Source: Scenedesmus sp. ARA3 (taxonomy: Eukaryota; Chlorophyta; Chlorophyceae; Sphaeropleales; Scenedesmaceae). From it: DNA of 64,000 nt. Both the position numbers and the translations under genes were made by a program. Shown piece by piece: positions 42,810 through 56,267 of this stretch. The stretch's first letter is position 1. The number at the start of each line of letters is the position of its first letter. Location: contig RWJK01001243.1 in NCBI GenBank assembly GCA_004335835.1, positions 4,969-68,968 on the forward strand, read 5' to 3'. The notes under the pieces are model-generated. The model was not told where the DNA came from. It ran no database searches and was given only the letters and a program-made list of their open reading frames with translations.

Positions 42810-45800
42810 CGAGCTTTTTTAAGTGGTTTTCAACATCGTAGGTGTCTCATGCGTCTGCAAGCAAGAGAGCCTGATGTGCAAGCAGTGGAAGTAGCCATGA
42901 CATCAACATCTGCCAGGAAGCGTTTCAAACAGGTGATTGTGCTGGAGAAACCATTGATATAAACCAAACTGGCATGAACAACGGTCTGACGAACTACAGG
43001 CCTGTGTGGGCGTGTGACTGCAGATGCTGTCGTATCCACTACTGCCGTCTTGATTAGGCTGAGTCGTGGATCTTCAGCAGAACGATATTGAACATAAGAA
43101 ACGAACGAAGACACTGCTTACGTGATGGCCGTTTCGAGCTCAGTGCAATTTTGAAAGCAGTTGACCGCTGATGTGACATGTCTGCTCACTGCCCGTGGTG
43201 TGCTCTGCTGCGCCTACATAAGTCTATATCTTAAGCCTAATTAAATTTTGACCCAAATCAGGTGAATCGCTTGAATGCAGTCTCTGACATGCGTGCCATA
43301 CTTCGCGCCTCCAGCCAGCCTGGCCTGGCACGGCAGGTGGGCACTTCCAGGACTAGGTCCTTATCAGCAGGACAGGTCCAGTGACCTGCGGACTCGCACA
43401 GTGCACCGGTGAAGCTATAATGGCTTCTCTACCTCTGACCACACATCACCCCGGCACACAGCCAGCGCTCTAGAGTCCAGATCTGGGTTCCTAGGCCTGG
43501 GCGCAGCTCCAGGTGATCTGGCGAATTGCAACACACAAGCGCCAACCCTGCTCACACTCCCAGCGGGTTACCAGTGATATTTTTTTCTAAGAAACCGAAT
43601 CAAATCCGGGTTACTGATGTTACACTGGCCTTCATTCGTTCAAGTGTCAGCCAAAAGACCCCAAAGTGCCCAATCCCACTTCATCCCACACACTACCAGG
43701 GGGAAGACTTTGAACCAACGAGCAGTCAAGTAACAAGTGACAGCATGTGCCCACTAGTCAAAGGCCACACCCAGCCATGCAGCATGCGGCAGCGGCAGCA
43801 GCAGCATACGCTGCTAGCTGTGCTTATCAGCCGGCATGCTGCATGGCAGTCTGGGCAAGTTTGTGGCTGGAGGCATGCCGCAGCAACGGAGCAGTTTTGG
43901 CAGCCGCATCATGCTTAGTGATAGACACATCACATTTTGGTCATCACCCGACTGCATCCACCCAAGTTCAGGCTGCTGTGAGGATCAGCACGAGTGGCAG
44001 TGATTGCACACACATACGTGGCATCACAGGCCCCGTCATAACATTCAAAACACCCAAAATGACATGTCACACAAAGGAAGCAGTTCTCACGTCCGTACAC
44101 ACACCGCCGCATACATCCCAAATGCCGCTTGTTGTGACAGCAACAGGGGCCGGCATGTCCCTACCGGCAAGAACTGCTGCACACCGCTGGGTCTCTGCTG
44201 CTGCTACCTTAATCTACGCCGCTGGCTGGGTTGATTAGTGAGAGTCCAACTCAGCACAAGCATAACAAGGAGCACGTAACAAGTGCTGACACAGCCACAC
44301 ATTGCACCAACAGCAGGCATCTGTGTTGCCTCGATCACACAGCACATCACCAGCCAGAACACACGCCAACCCACATAATTGCGGCTGCACTGAAACACGC
44401 CTGACCAGGTATCCGTAGCGCCACAGGGCTGCTTGGAACACTGCTAGCTAGCTTGCTGCCTTGGCTACTGAGCTTCCACGCAGTTCACGCAACAGCAGCC
44501 CCAGATCCCTCTCCTGGCTGAGCTCACAGCAGTACAAGCCATGGTACGTGAGTTGCAGTCGGAATGCACATGCAGCAGAGTGTCACGCGTGCCTCTGTCA
44601 ACACAACCAGCCGGCCTGCCGCACATACAGCAGGCAGATGCGGCGTACATACGGGTACGGTAGCAGACAATGCCCCAGGCCAGTGCTCAGTTGCCCTGAA
44701 TGCAAGTCAGCGCCGATGCATGCAACCAGAAACGGATCACACACTGGAGAGCACACCTGCATGCGTTGTGTTGGGTAACTAGACAGCGCTGAGAGTGCAG
44801 GGCTGCAGCACATGTGTTCATTGGGCTGTGGCAGAACACCAGGTGCTGAGCTGCTGTATGCATGTACAGGGCGGTCGTAGAGCAAGGTGGGCTTGCATGC
44901 ACACTGACAGGCATGTACAGACCACAGTGCGATTACAACCTCCCACACTTCCAGCCAGCCTTTGGCACAGCAACCCATGGAAAGAAGTTGCTTGCCGCCA
45001 GGGGATGGTAGCCACCAAGCACGCGTGTATCCGCATCAACATACCATGGCAGCGGCTCAACCTACAACTTCAACTGGCTGTGACAAGCAACTGGGTACAA
45101 CGAAGCAGCCAGGCTGCAACTTAGGCTCAAGTGTTGCGCCTCAGGGCACATGTGCACATGTGCTGCTCCTGCATGTGATCGAAGACTGCTCTTCAACACA
45201 GCAGCAGTATGCATCAGCGCCAAGAACTACTATATGCAGAGTCCACAGCACCCCCACAGCCTCCACAGGGATAGGCTCTCTCAGAATCCACAAGATCTCA
45301 GAATCCAAAAGACTCTTGCTGTCTCGACAGCATCACAGTATGTACAAGCAACAGGCAGGCGGCAAGCCAGGGGGGAGCGCACATGATGGCGTCGCTGTCC
45401 TCCTGCACCAAAACACAAATCCAAGCAAGCTGTGTGCTCGAGTCTGGGACGCAGTAAACCAAGGCCAGCCTACTGTACATGGCCACAGGCAAATGCAACG
45501 AAATCTAGGCTGCCTGCAGCGGCTGCATACGCACATCAACAGGTGCAATGCGGCAGTGTCTGCAACAAGGGGCACGTATAAACAGCAGTGAAAGCGGCTC
45601 TGCAACCAAGGTGTATGTAAGGCAGGGATGCAATTTGGGAATGACAAAGAGCAAGGGAGCTTGCAGTTAGAGGGAGCCACAACGGTGTGGCACTGGATGG
45701 CAGGCCTCCCCACAGTAATCCGGAAGTGAGATTATGCACATCAGCCGCAGGTGCAGCATGCTATGAACAAGGCGAGACGGCACAAAAGCTGTGCATAGAT

Positions 45801-46203
45801 ACAGGCAATGCACACGATGCCAGAGCAATGCAAGCTCATACGCGCCAGCCTTTGCACTGCAGTCATCAGACATGTACATCCTTCAAATGGGACAAGTGTG
45901 CATCATACATATCATGAAAGCACGCCTCCCACAGTGACAGCACCTGTCATTGAACACATTTTATACTGTATTTCATCAGGCAGATGCGCCTGCCACATAC
46001 AGGCTTTGTACGACTTGCTCATACCATGGGCGACGCAGCCAATGCGAGATATGTCAACCAGTAAACGTAACAAGCCAACTGCACAACACCAGAGTGCACC
46101 ACACTGCTGCGCCTGTGCTTAGCAACGATTAGACAACAAATACAACCTCACACGCAACTCTAGCGCAGTCTGCCCTCCACATCACAGTAGAATACCCCTA
46201 TCT
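42810..46203. other. Long gene-poor interval
   Basis: AMT promoter on the left side and downstream region of the kinase on the right. From about 43.5 to 46.2 kb the plus strand is rich in A and C, so the kinase sense strand is T/G rich, suggesting a long 3' UTR. The first TGTAA in kinase sense is at 44933-44937. ORFs here show no conserved motifs. Confidence 0.45.
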
Positions 46204-49200
46204 CTATCGCCTAGGAGACTTCAGGAAGCCAAAGCAGCCATTGTTCTGGCCGCTGAGGTCACCCAGCTGCTGCTGCTGCTCTGTCTCACTCATCGTCCTG
46301 CAATCTGCAGAGATGGTGAGCACTGTGCGCTTTGCAGCAGCTGCAACCTCCTGGCAGCTGCCATGCCTGCGCACTTCCACGCCATCAGCAGCACTCTCCG
46401 CAACAGGCCCAGCCCTAGACTTGCCAGGCGCAGGCACACCACTCACGCCAGCAGCAAAGCTGTCATGGCAGCTGCCAAACGGGCTATGCGCATTGCAGGC
46501 CCTGCTGGCATGGCACGGCGGCGACGGCGGCTGCGGCGGCTGGTGCGGCGAGTGTTGCTGCTGCTGCTTGCTGCCCGGCTGCTGCTGCTGCTGCTGGGTG
46601 TAGCCCCAGCTGTGGCTGCTGCTGACGCTGCCGCGCGTGCTACCTGCCATGCCGCTTTCACAGCTGCTGCTGCAGCTGCAGCTGCAGCTGCTGGTGCTCG
46701 GACTGGCTGCTGCGTCAGTGTCACTACGGGAAGGGCTGCTCTGCTCACGCGGCGACGCCCCAGCTGACTTGGGCGAGTCGAACAAACTACGAACAGCGCC
46801 TTTGACACCATGCTGCTGCTGCTGCTGCAGGGCACCGCCCGGGGCAGCAGGTGACACTGCCATTGGGCTGCTAGATGCCGAGCCCTGCCGCAGCTGCTGC
46901 TGCTGCTGCTGCTGCTGCTGGCCGTCGCCGCCCATGCTGCTGTCCTTGCCTTCTGCCCTGCCTTCGCTGATTCCTGCAAGCCCTTGCAGGCTCCTGCAGC
47001 TGTCTGATCGCGGCACGCCTTGAAGGCTGGCTGGCAGCTTGACCAGCTGCAGGGGCTTAGGAGGCGGGAAGGGGCTGGCAGTTGTACTAGGGCTGACAAG
47101 CAAGCCTGAGCTGGGCCCCCGAGGGAGCTCCGCAGGCCTGCTGCTGCTGCTGCTACTGCTGCTGCTGGCGCCGTGCACGCCCAGAGAGGCCGCAGAGTCA
47201 TGGCCAGACATGCCGTGCTTGGCTGCTGCTGCTGCGCTGCTGCCGGCTGCTGCTGTGCCGGCTGGCGTGCCGCTGTAGAACCTGCCTCCGGGCTCAAAGC
47301 ATGCATTGCTTGGCTCAGGTGGCTGCAGCAGCATGAAGGCTTTGAGGGACTCCAGGTCGTTTGCAGACTGGCAGCGGTGCACAAATGCGCGCAGCTTGTC
47401 TGCTGCAGCACCCAGCATTGGAAGGCCCATCAGGGTGGACGGGCTGCTGGGTGCAGCTGGCGCTGCTGCTGCTGCTGCTGCTGCTGCTGGAGGTGCGGTC
47501 TGCACAGCTGCTGCGGCGAAGGGAGACGGCGCAGTGGCGGCTTGCGTGGTGACTGTGCCATGGCTGCAGCGCAGGACTGTCGGCGGCTGTGCTGCAGCTG
47601 CAGCTGCAGCGGCAGAGCCAGAGACGGCGTTGACAGCAATGGCAGATCCAGGCACTGGCAGCCTGCCGCAGCTCGGTACCCTGCTGACGCTGCAGGGCTG
47701 CCTGCTAACTGCTGCTGCTGCTGCGGGTGCGGCTGCAGGTGCTGTGACACCCTCCATGCCAGCTGCACCATGCGCTGCTGCTGCTGCTGCTGCTGCCGGG
47801 CACGCCTCGCCGCTTGCCGACACAAACACCTCATCCTCATCTTCTTCTAGCTCATGCAGCTTGCCGCTGCTGCCCTTGCTGATGCTGCCAGGCAGGCCCT
47901 CGCCCATCTTCGCGCGCAGTTGGTGCTGCTGCTGCTGCTGCTGCTGCTCGCTGCGTGCGGCCGCCGGGTCCGTGTACATCGACAGGTTGTGGAAAGACAC
48001 CGCGCGGCCGGCGTTGACCGACTGCATCTTGCTGGGCCGCACAGTGCCTGCATACTGGTGGATCCACGGGTGCTCTGCCAGCTGCTGGATGCCTGGGCGC
48101 TTCGCAGTGTCCTTGGTGAGGCTCCATGTGACAAAGTGCCTGCAGGAGTCGCTGATCCAGGCTGGGAACCTGGGCGAGCTGTGCAGGATGTTCTCGATCG
48201 TGCCGCGCTTGTGGCCCGCGTCGAAGGGCGCGCGGCCGACCGTGAGCTCGTACGCGAGCACGCCGACTGCCCACGCGTCGACCAGGTAGGTGTAGTGCAG
48301 GTGGGTCTTCTCCTTGTGATCGTTGGGGTGGCACTTGTCGGGGCAAATGACGACCTCGGGTGCCATGTAGTCGAGTGTGCCCACACGCGTGACTGGGCGC
48401 TCCTGTGTGATGTCGATGGACAGCCCAAAGTCTGCAGCCAGAGCAGCCAACAGCACGCAGCGCAGCAGCAGGAGACGTCAGAGGACAGGATGCGGCCGGC
48501 GCCATTGAGCTGCTGATAGAGATACAAGCTGCTCTGCAGTGGGCAGCGTGCTGCTATACAGGCACAGCTGGGGATCCCACAGGAGCTGCCACTGCAGCCT
48601 GCGGCTGGCTAGCACGTCTGAACAACCACTGCGCCAGACCTAGTGACAGCACTTGTAAAGCATATGGCCTATTCAGAGCATGTAGCAAAAGATGGGAAGG
48701 CCTGGCGCACCTGCCACCTTGAGCACCCCAGTGGCCGTGAACAGAAGGTTCTCCGGCTTGATGTCGCGGTGGATGATGTTGAGCATGTGCAGGTACTCCA
48801 GCGCCGACAGGAACGGGCCCAGCACCTGAGCGCAGCAGCAGCAGCAGCAGCAGCAGCAGCCATGCAATGCAGTGAGCAGCAGGAACACCACATCAAGGGG
48901 CAGGCAGTTGACTACCAACGATGCTGGTATGTACGGCACATGCTGATAGCTGCCGCGGCACACCAGCCCCTGCCTCTAAACTGCCCAGCCCAGTCAGCAT
49001 TATCTTGCCTTCTGTTGTCTGTTTCACACTGTTCTCCCTGCACACAGCGTCCCCCAGCACTGCCACACATCACAAATCAGTGCCGCACCTGGCGCACTGC
49101 GTCGGACTCTGTCATGCTGCCGCCCCGCCTGTCCAGCTCCCCAAACACGTCACCACGCGAGGCATACTCAGTGACCAGGTAGATGCCCACCTCATCTTCA

Positions 49201-50455
49201 AAGGCGGCATACTGCAAAACATCAGCAGTAGCAGAAGTGCATTCGCCAGTCAGAGATGGGTTGAGGCTGCAGCAGGTGTGCACAGAGTTGCAGGGGGCTC
49301 AGCTGCCTGCAAACAACAATGGAATGCTACCAGGCAGGCAGCTGCAGCTGGTGCTAAGAGGGCTGCAAACTGAATGCAAGCATACAGGGCAAGCAAACTA
49401 GTGAAACCCTAGCATGCCGTGTGCTGATGGTGCTGTATACCTGCACAGCTATGCCGGCAGGCCCCGATCACAAAGCTGCAAGGTTGGTGAGCTGCAGGGG
49501 TGCTGGTCCTCTGCCAGATACCATCTGTATGTGGCGCAAAAGTATTCAATTATGTCAAGCATCCCTGTCAGGCCTGCCCAGGCTACTGCACATGTCCCAG
49601 CCTGCCCACCCAGCAAACTGCTACCACGCAACCTCGCACTCTCCTGCAAGGAAACTAGCACAGCCAGTTGCTCACCAGCTGCAGCACGTTCTTGTGGTCC
49701 AAGCAGCTGTGGATGCGGATCTCTCGCTGCACTTGGTAGTTGTTCAGCTGCGAGAGCTTGCACCTGTGGTACACTTTGATAGCCACCTGCGTGCCTGTGG
49801 CCTTGTCAATAGCCAGGTGCACTGTGGAGGCATAGCCACCGCCCAGCTTCTTTGCCACCACAAACTGGTCAATACTCCTGCAAGCAAGAGCCCACAGGAT
49901 GTGAGTGAGATGTGCCAGGACCTGCAGGGTGCTGCTGTGCTCGCCCCACCTGCTGCAATGTAACTCCGTCACACAGAGCGAGCGTGGTCCAGCCCGCGCA
50001 GCTCGGAAGAGTATTTACTCACCATTTGGGGCGGTGGAGGTCCCGAGGGCAGTGTCTCGTCACCACGATCGTCCCTGTGCCAGGCTTCTCGGGCTGCTTG
50101 TCAGGCCTGTACAGAAACGCAGGCCAGAAACAAAAAAACACTATAATTCACCAAAGTTGCACGTGAAAGCGCTGTGCGTTGCCGCAGATCAGGTGGCAAC
50201 TGTTGCATCGCCAGCTGGGCTGTGTCCCAGACTTCTGTCATTTTATTGGGCATTTCTTGTCGATATACTTGCACACGCATCAGCCACGGACCCGCACATG
50301 CTACAGCCCGACCATAGGAACTACAACTGCACACACGGCGCCGAGTGTGCAGGCCAAGGCCGACACGAACATGACCGAAACATTCATCTGTAATACTTTA
50401 AGCTGTTTTCAAACGCCATCACTCACCTAGCAGCCTGCTGTGCTGGTGCGAACAT
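46204..50455 (-). CDS. Aurora/CALK-like serine/threonine protein kinase with long low-complexity tail
   Basis: Six exons (50427-50455, 50023-50106, 49676-49877, 49089-49211, 48711-48825, 46204-48431) join in phase to 926 residues. All catalytic motifs are present: glycine loop [18 protein letters not shown] lysine, [15 protein letters not shown] hinge, [15 protein letters not shown] and [20 protein letters not shown] lead-in resembles Aurora kinases. After APE comes a basic insert ([19 protein letters not shown]) before [14 protein letters not shown] associate this with the algal Aurora-like CALK group, whose Chlamydomonas member acts in flagellar length and disassembly control. The remaining about 600 residues are Ala/Ser/Gln rich without a visible domain. 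The subfamily call is less certain than the kinase call. Confidence 0.88.
48833..48860 (-). repeat. (CTG)n, sense, at the 3' splice site of kinase exon 5
   Basis: Nine CAG triplets on the plus strand lie 7 bp from the exon edge at 48825. Confidence 0.8.
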
Positions 50456-52451
50456 GGTTGCCCTTCCCTCCTTTCTGGCCTGCGCGTGGGGCTGCCCCAA
50501 GCTCTCGTAACTTAACACATACGTCTAAAAGTGCAATCAAGATGGTTTGTGATGCCACCTGACAGCAAACGCTCGCAAGAAAGACCCTCACAGGCAGCTC
50601 CTTACTCAGCAGTTGTGGTGCATCGCTAGCTCGACATACATAAAACTATTTACGTTTCGGGTCATCACAAGTAAAGTTGATGCTGGGTAACTTGAAACAG
50701 GACAAACTGGCGGGTGCTATGATGCGAATGACTCAGCTGAGCAACACCCGAACCCTGTTCGCGGCTCAAAGCAGGGAAGATGGCTGTCTGCAGCTTCTCA
50801 TGAACCCTGTTATCATTTGATAGGGGGCTGCCGGAGTTAACATCACCGCAATGGCTCTTGCGCAACGGCTCAAGGTACCAGACTCGGAGTACTACACGCA
50901 ACAGCAGCATGTAGCAGCCTGAAACTCTTTTCAAGTCCGTTATGAACTTTTTATCACGTTCTTCGGTCGTCCTGTCTCCCATCAATACTCACCCGCCACC
51001 AGACAACCTTGACGCGACGCACATGATGCCGGTGCAGCAGTCACCACCTGGATCGCCTTGAATGGCGCGTGTGCCAGGTCCTACAACACACTCAACCATA
51101 AGGTATGTGTAGCTGTGCAGCTGGCTGCTGGCCGAAACCACCAGGGACGGTGTCAGGTACAAACTGATGTGTGTCTCAGCCTGAGAGCCAGTGGCAGGCT
51201 GCCAATTCACTGGAAACACGCCTTTTCAACGTGTACGTTCTACTGGCTGCTAAACCTTTTCAAACCCTGAAATTACAGTAGATTTCTCTAGAGCTTGGTG
51301 ATGTTGTACACACGGTCAGGCGCCACATTGCTGGCGTGACGCAACACGGTGTTGATGCAGCTCAGCCTGGGCAGCTGCCGTAGGACACTTCAAAGGTGCA
51401 GTCACATCTATCATGTTAACACTGAAGCCATCACCCGCTGCCATACAGACACACAATCGTCATTCACACACTGGCAGAGGGCACCAGCCAAGCCAAAGCA
51501 ACTGTGCCATACACCCTGTACCCACTAGAGCCGCTCTCTTCCTGTGCAGCGAGAAAATAGGCGTGCATAGTGCTGTTCCATTGTGCTGGAAAGCATTGCC
51601 GTGATTCTATGCGTGCGCACATCAGTCAGCGCTTGCACAACAGGCGAGTGCAAAAGAACCCTGGACGCCAGGCAAAGCAAATGCAGCCTGAGGACAGCTG
51701 CACCACTGGTGCCTCTTTGCAGGTGGGACCCGCCTCCTGGCACAACAATATGTGTGTCAGCAGGAAAGCAGGAACAACCAGGGCGGCTGTATCCCGTTAC
51801 ATTTGCAGCACTCTTGACACAGGAGAACAGTTAACAACCCTGTGCAGCATCATGAAGTAACAAAAGCCCAGTGCAGTCCCGTTTCCAATCATACTCACAA
51901 CCTCCTTGTTGACATGAGCATGAATGCACAGTGCAGTCACACTATGCAATTGTCTCATCTGCAATGTATGTCACCAGCTAGCTGAGGCGTGGCGTACATT
52001 GATGCCGCTCACTGAGCAGCGTCGCCAATGCCAGGACTACACAAAGGTGGCCCCTGTAGGTGTTTGCCAGCAACACAGTGCCTGGCAGGCGCGTCTTCAC
52101 AGGCATCCAGGATATACAAATGACCACAACTAAGTTGGCAACGTCGAGAAGCTCAGTCTGCATGTGTGCAATGTATCCGAATAATTCTTGACAGTCATTC
52201 TCATGCGCATGTGCATACATGCAGTGCATGCACTCGCTCACAACAGCTGTCAATGCCAGCTGCTGCCTTCCTTCTCCGTTTACTGCTGCTTGCAGTCTTC
52301 TGTTGCACGCTCTCAAAGCAGCCACATGCACGAGCTTCAACCCCCGCCAACCAAACTGCTGCTGCCAGAAAGATCGTCGCTATGGATACGTCCAGCATCC
52401 CTCGCCATTTACGCAGGAATGGACAACACCATGACACGCTATACTTCACTG
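50456..52451. other. Intergenic, no gene supported
   Basis: Kinase promoter side and AIDA-like gene 3' side. TGTAA in AIDA sense is at 51797-51801, about 650 nt after its stop. Minus-strand ORFs at 50665-50985 and 50989-51219 are open, but neither is recognisable and no splice model joins them. Confidence 0.4.
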
Positions 52452-55379
52452 TTAGTGCTGCACCAGGCGGCGCGTGATGTGCAGGTACATGGGCTTGCTG
52501 GTCAGCAGGGTAGGCCTGGCCTTGCGCTTGGCGTCAACAGGCTTGCGGTAAACCTCAAGCACAGCGCCGCCTGCAGCCTCGAGCTCCACACCCTCGAGGT
52601 AGCTGTAGCATTTGATGCTTTTCTGCAGCAGAAGAACGGGCAGCACAAAACGCGGCTTGTGAAGTGGCAGGCACACAACATGATGTAAGTCCACTAGTTG
52701 CATTGCTATCAGCAACCCCTGATGCATGCATTATCCCAGTTGCACAGCCACCAGCTGCTGCCAGCAGTGTGACGCTGTACTGTTGCGAACCAGGCACTTC
52801 AGGCCTCCCTAACCCAGACAGACAGCGTGTCATCACAGCAGCATGATGCAGTCGCACCTTCTTCTTCGCTAGCTTGTAATGCTGCAGCTCAAAAAACACC
52901 GCAGCATCGTCCGGCAGGCAGTTGAGTGGTGTCTGCATGTGCCAGCTGAAGCCCAGGCTGAACTTGTCTGGGTCAGAGGGGAAGCACATGATGGCAGGCG
53001 ACTCCTGCACAGCCTCCAGCAGCTTGCCTGCAGCACTGGCGGCGCGCATGTTGTTGACAGTGAGATGCAGTCTGCATGTAAGCATTCACCGTCGTCATAT
53101 CCGGGGTCGATCACAATGTTGTGCAGCTGTCAGGCAAGCTGAAAGTAGTGTCCCGTCGCCGCAAGCATGGCTGCGAGGACAGCAGGCTGTTGATGTGCAG
53201 GTCATGCGCACCAACATATTAGAATGTTCTGCCTGCGCCCAGCAAGGAGGGCTGAGTTGCACAGCCAGGATGGTGATGAACCGGTTTGAAGCAAGCCATG
53301 AGCATGCCGGCATTCTGGGTGAGGCCTACATGCTAAGCGTGTACAAAGCGGTCTGCGCGAACCAAATGCATGTGCACTGAGCAGACCTGCTTTGTCCCTG
53401 ACGCGAACGATGATGCGCGGGTCCGCCATGGCCGCAGCACCGTTCACAGACAGCGTGGCTGCACAACAGGCACACACACAACAGCAGGTACCACCATGTG
53501 AGCCATGTGCCATGCTGCAGCGAGGCGTGGCAAGCAATACAGGCTACATAGGCAATTGTCATGCCTATAATCCCTGTGGTGAAGTCAAAACAGCACAACC
53601 TTCAGCTTGAAGGGCTGAGTGGCAACCTGGCACAGGAGAGCAGTTCCTGTGCAACGCTTGCACCATGACATCTTACCAAAGTCGATGGACAGAGTTGTAT
53701 CACCCGGCTGCAGGTCATCAGGTGGTGGCCGCAGCGTGCCTGCATCTGCTGCTGCAACAGCAGCTGCAGCGGCTGCTGCTGCCGCTCCTGCCGCTGCATG
53801 CTGGCCCGTCACAGACAGCCGGCTTGTCACTTCTGCAATGCTGTCCATTTCATCGTTAGGGTTGTATATTGTTACTGCTACATTGTCCACTGAGCCGCGC
53901 ATGCTGCTGCGCATGCATACTCCGTTCCGTGCTTTGCTGTCTGTATCACCTGCTGCTGCCACTGCTGCTGGTAGAGGTGCTGCTTTTATCACTGCTGCAA
54001 GCGCTGGCGGTAAGCACACTGCAGCAGGGGCAGCAACACGGTGGCAGCCAGTCCAGGTGAGGTCATTGTTTGGTCGCGCCGTGGCAGCTGCTTGCTTGGC
54101 GACTGCAGTACTGTGCAAGAACAGTGTCGATGCTGTCTTCTGGCAACCACCAACGTCTAACGTCCTGTGCTATTACCCTTTCTCCCCGCCTCCCTTCCCC
54201 TGATAGCCTCCCTCCCCTCGATAGCCACAACAGACACTCAGGATGCGCACCGTCAGACACAATGAGGCCCGCCATGAAAGGCTTCAGTGCCTGCATGCCA
54301 GGCAAGCCCACACTGCCACGCACTCCAGCGTTGAGTTCCTGCAAAGACAGTATCACAGTGGATGGGGCGGTGTCGCATGGCAAGACTTGCAGGAAACACG
54401 TGTAATGCGTGTTGCTGTGGTGAGTGCCCAGTATAACACTGGATTGCATCCCAAAACTGACACAAGCAGGTGATTTGTGCGGCAACGGCTGCGCAGATGC
54501 AGCACCTGCAAGTGGGCCATGCAGCCTGTATTTGCTTACCTGTATGCGCAGCTTGAGTATGTTTGCCAGCTGCCCAATGGCCTGCCTGCGATGCCCTGGT
54601 AAGTCCAGCACATTCTCAACGTGCTCCTGTGCAGTTACCGTGTGCAACACAAACGTCACAATTGGTGCAGGCACATCTATGCATGTCACAGGCGGATGTC
54701 AACACCACCCATCCCTTGGTCTCAGAAACAATGGCTGACGTACCAGAGTGAATGCTGACTCTTTGTTTCCAGCGCGCGCAGCAGTTGCTGGCCATGGCAT
54801 GCTGTGGCTTGTGCCTCTCCAAGCCGCTGCTACAGTTGCAGTTTTTGGCAAAGCTGATGATACGGCAGAGCAAGGTGTTGCTCACCACAGCAGCAGCGAC
54901 TTGAAGGCGCTGGTAGCCATTGACTGCTTCTTCCACCTGCAGCCGTGCAGATGGTGGACACTTAACCATGTTGACCCCAAGCTCCCCACAGTTGCACCTT
55001 ATTTAAGTGTATGCTGCCATGTTGCATCACATCAGCTGCTCGGTAATCAATGTGTGCTGCAGCAGCAGCTGAACACGTGTTGACTGCTGATGCATCTATA
55101 GGCATGGTGTCAACCACCCTTGCGCGGTGCCTCAGGCTGTGAAGGCACCATGTGTGTGCTTCCCCCAGCAGTAACAGAGCTTACCTGTCCCCATGTATCA
55201 TGATCAACTGCTTCCTGCACTCGACCACAGCAGCAACATACAGCGCGTGTTTGAACAGCTACATGGAATGCTGACTTGCGACATGCAATGGGGTGCCAGT
55301 AAAACCAGTCCGAGGCAATGCAGATCAGCGTGCCTCCCACCTGAAAGGCCTTGTTCCAGGTGAACCTTGTGTCCTCCAT
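52452..55379 (-). CDS. AIDA-like protein with C-terminal Aida-type C2 domain
   Basis: Nine exons (55341-55379, 55185-55214, 54886-54936, 54540-54626, 54251-54338, 53677-54018, 53387-53458, 52858-53027, 52452-52622) join in phase to 349 residues. Animal AIDA (axin interactor, dorsalization-associated) is slightly over 300 residues. The N-terminus (FTWNKAFQEAVDHDTWGQ, VEEAVNGYQRL) follows the AIDA helical domain. The C-terminus follows the Aida C2 domain: DPRIIVRVRDKAGKLLEAVQ, DDAAVFFELQHYKLAKKK, KCYSYLEGVEL, LEVYRKPVDAKRK and LLTSKPMYLHI. Similarity is from remembered family patterns, so it needs a profile search. An Ala-rich linker separates the two halves. Aida-type C2 domains are predicted to bind membranes; the algal role is unknown. 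Confidence 0.8.
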
Positions 55380-55707
55380 GTCCTGCTGGCTTATGTGTAG
55401 CAGTCAACATACACCTAAGCAGTCGCTGGCCGAGCGCTGCTGACGCAATTGCTGTAGCAGGTCAGCACCATGCCTGCTTGCCACAGATACACAGACATAT
55501 CTTAATGTGCTCACAAACCATCTACTGAGCGCCTTGGCACGTAACAGCCTGCATAAGTCAGCGCCCCAAAATTATCTCGAGATACGGAGCCCCAAGCCAC
55601 TGTCATTTACAATCAGCGCCCTTCAGATACCCTCACCCTGCCTGGAGTCGTTCATTTTGCGCTAACTTAAATGCTTGAGAAGTCCGGATGAGCTTCAAAT
55701 CCTTTTC
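55380..55707. promoter_or_regulatory. Divergent promoter region
   Basis: 328 bp separate the AIDA-like start (minus) from the first ATG of the plus-strand unit. No TATA-like element stands out. Confidence 0.4.
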
Positions 55708-56083
55708 ATGAGCCTTGTCGAACATTGCCTAGCTACCCTTGCTGACCACATTGACAGAGTACCGGATCTATCAGGTGTTCCAGAGCACCTTATTGCAGCG
55801 TTATTTGCTGTGAGTAGCGTTGCCGAGCCCCCCTTGGTGTCAACAGCAGCTGTTCCTAGCAGCCGGTCCCCGACACCAGCGTGGACACGCTTTGAAGCCC
55901 TTTGTGTTCTTGCAGTTGGTCCTCGAGCGCGGGAGGCTCACGCCTAGAGTGCTGGCCGTGTTTCAGGCGTGCGACTGCGAAACCGTGCTCCAGGCCATTC
56001 AGGCGCTTGATATACGCGACCGAGTGCCACCAGTCGTGGCTGATACCCCTAACAATTGGTTAGGCTGGCAGCGGAAGTTCTAA
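55708..56083 (+). CDS. 89-residue Leu-rich hypothetical protein, probable first cistron
   Basis: Two exons (55708-55809 and 55916-56083) join in phase 0. The product starts MSLVEHCLATLADHID, continues DLSGVPEHLIAALFA and ERGRLTPRVLAVFQ, and ends NNWLGWQRKF. It looks like a short helical Leu-rich module, reminiscent of elongin-A or F-box-associated N-terminal segments, but I do not recognise a named family. An in-frame stop lies upstream at 55663. Its stop codon is 9 nt before a GTAAGA donor at 56093, which links it to the methyltransferase exon. Confidence 0.55.
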
Positions 56084-56267
56084 GTGCCTCAGGTAAGAGC
56101 TAGGGCCCCGGTGTAGACAGCAGGTTCTGCACGGACGCTGCCAGCGTGTTTCGGGGAAGCCAAGGGTTCGGCGTATGTTGTATATGCATCAGCTTTTGTC
56201 TTTGTACTAGCTGAACGCGTGCGCTGTTCTCGTTCTGCCCGCAGGACACAGCATTGCCTCGTCGTCC
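56084..56267 (+). other. Inter-cistron region containing an intron
   Basis: A donor (CTCAG then GTAAGA) at 56092/56093 and an acceptor (CCGCAG) ending at 56244 define a 152-nt intron. Once removed, 32 nt separate the upstream stop from the methyltransferase ATG. Confidence 0.55.

Noticed and set aside
46241..48516. Large plus-strand ORFs (up to 327 codons) opposite the kinase tail
   Set aside because: They are antisense shadows of GC-rich, triplet-repeat coding sequence, with Ala/Leu/Cys runs and no motifs. The minus-strand kinase model is phase-consistent.
53028..53135. Extra AIDA exon reading LHNIVIDPGYDDG and an upstream extension LHLTVNNMRAAS
   Set aside because: Using them creates an in-frame stop or an 18-nt intron. 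Joining 53387 directly to 53027 gives a continuous C2 domain that fits the family.
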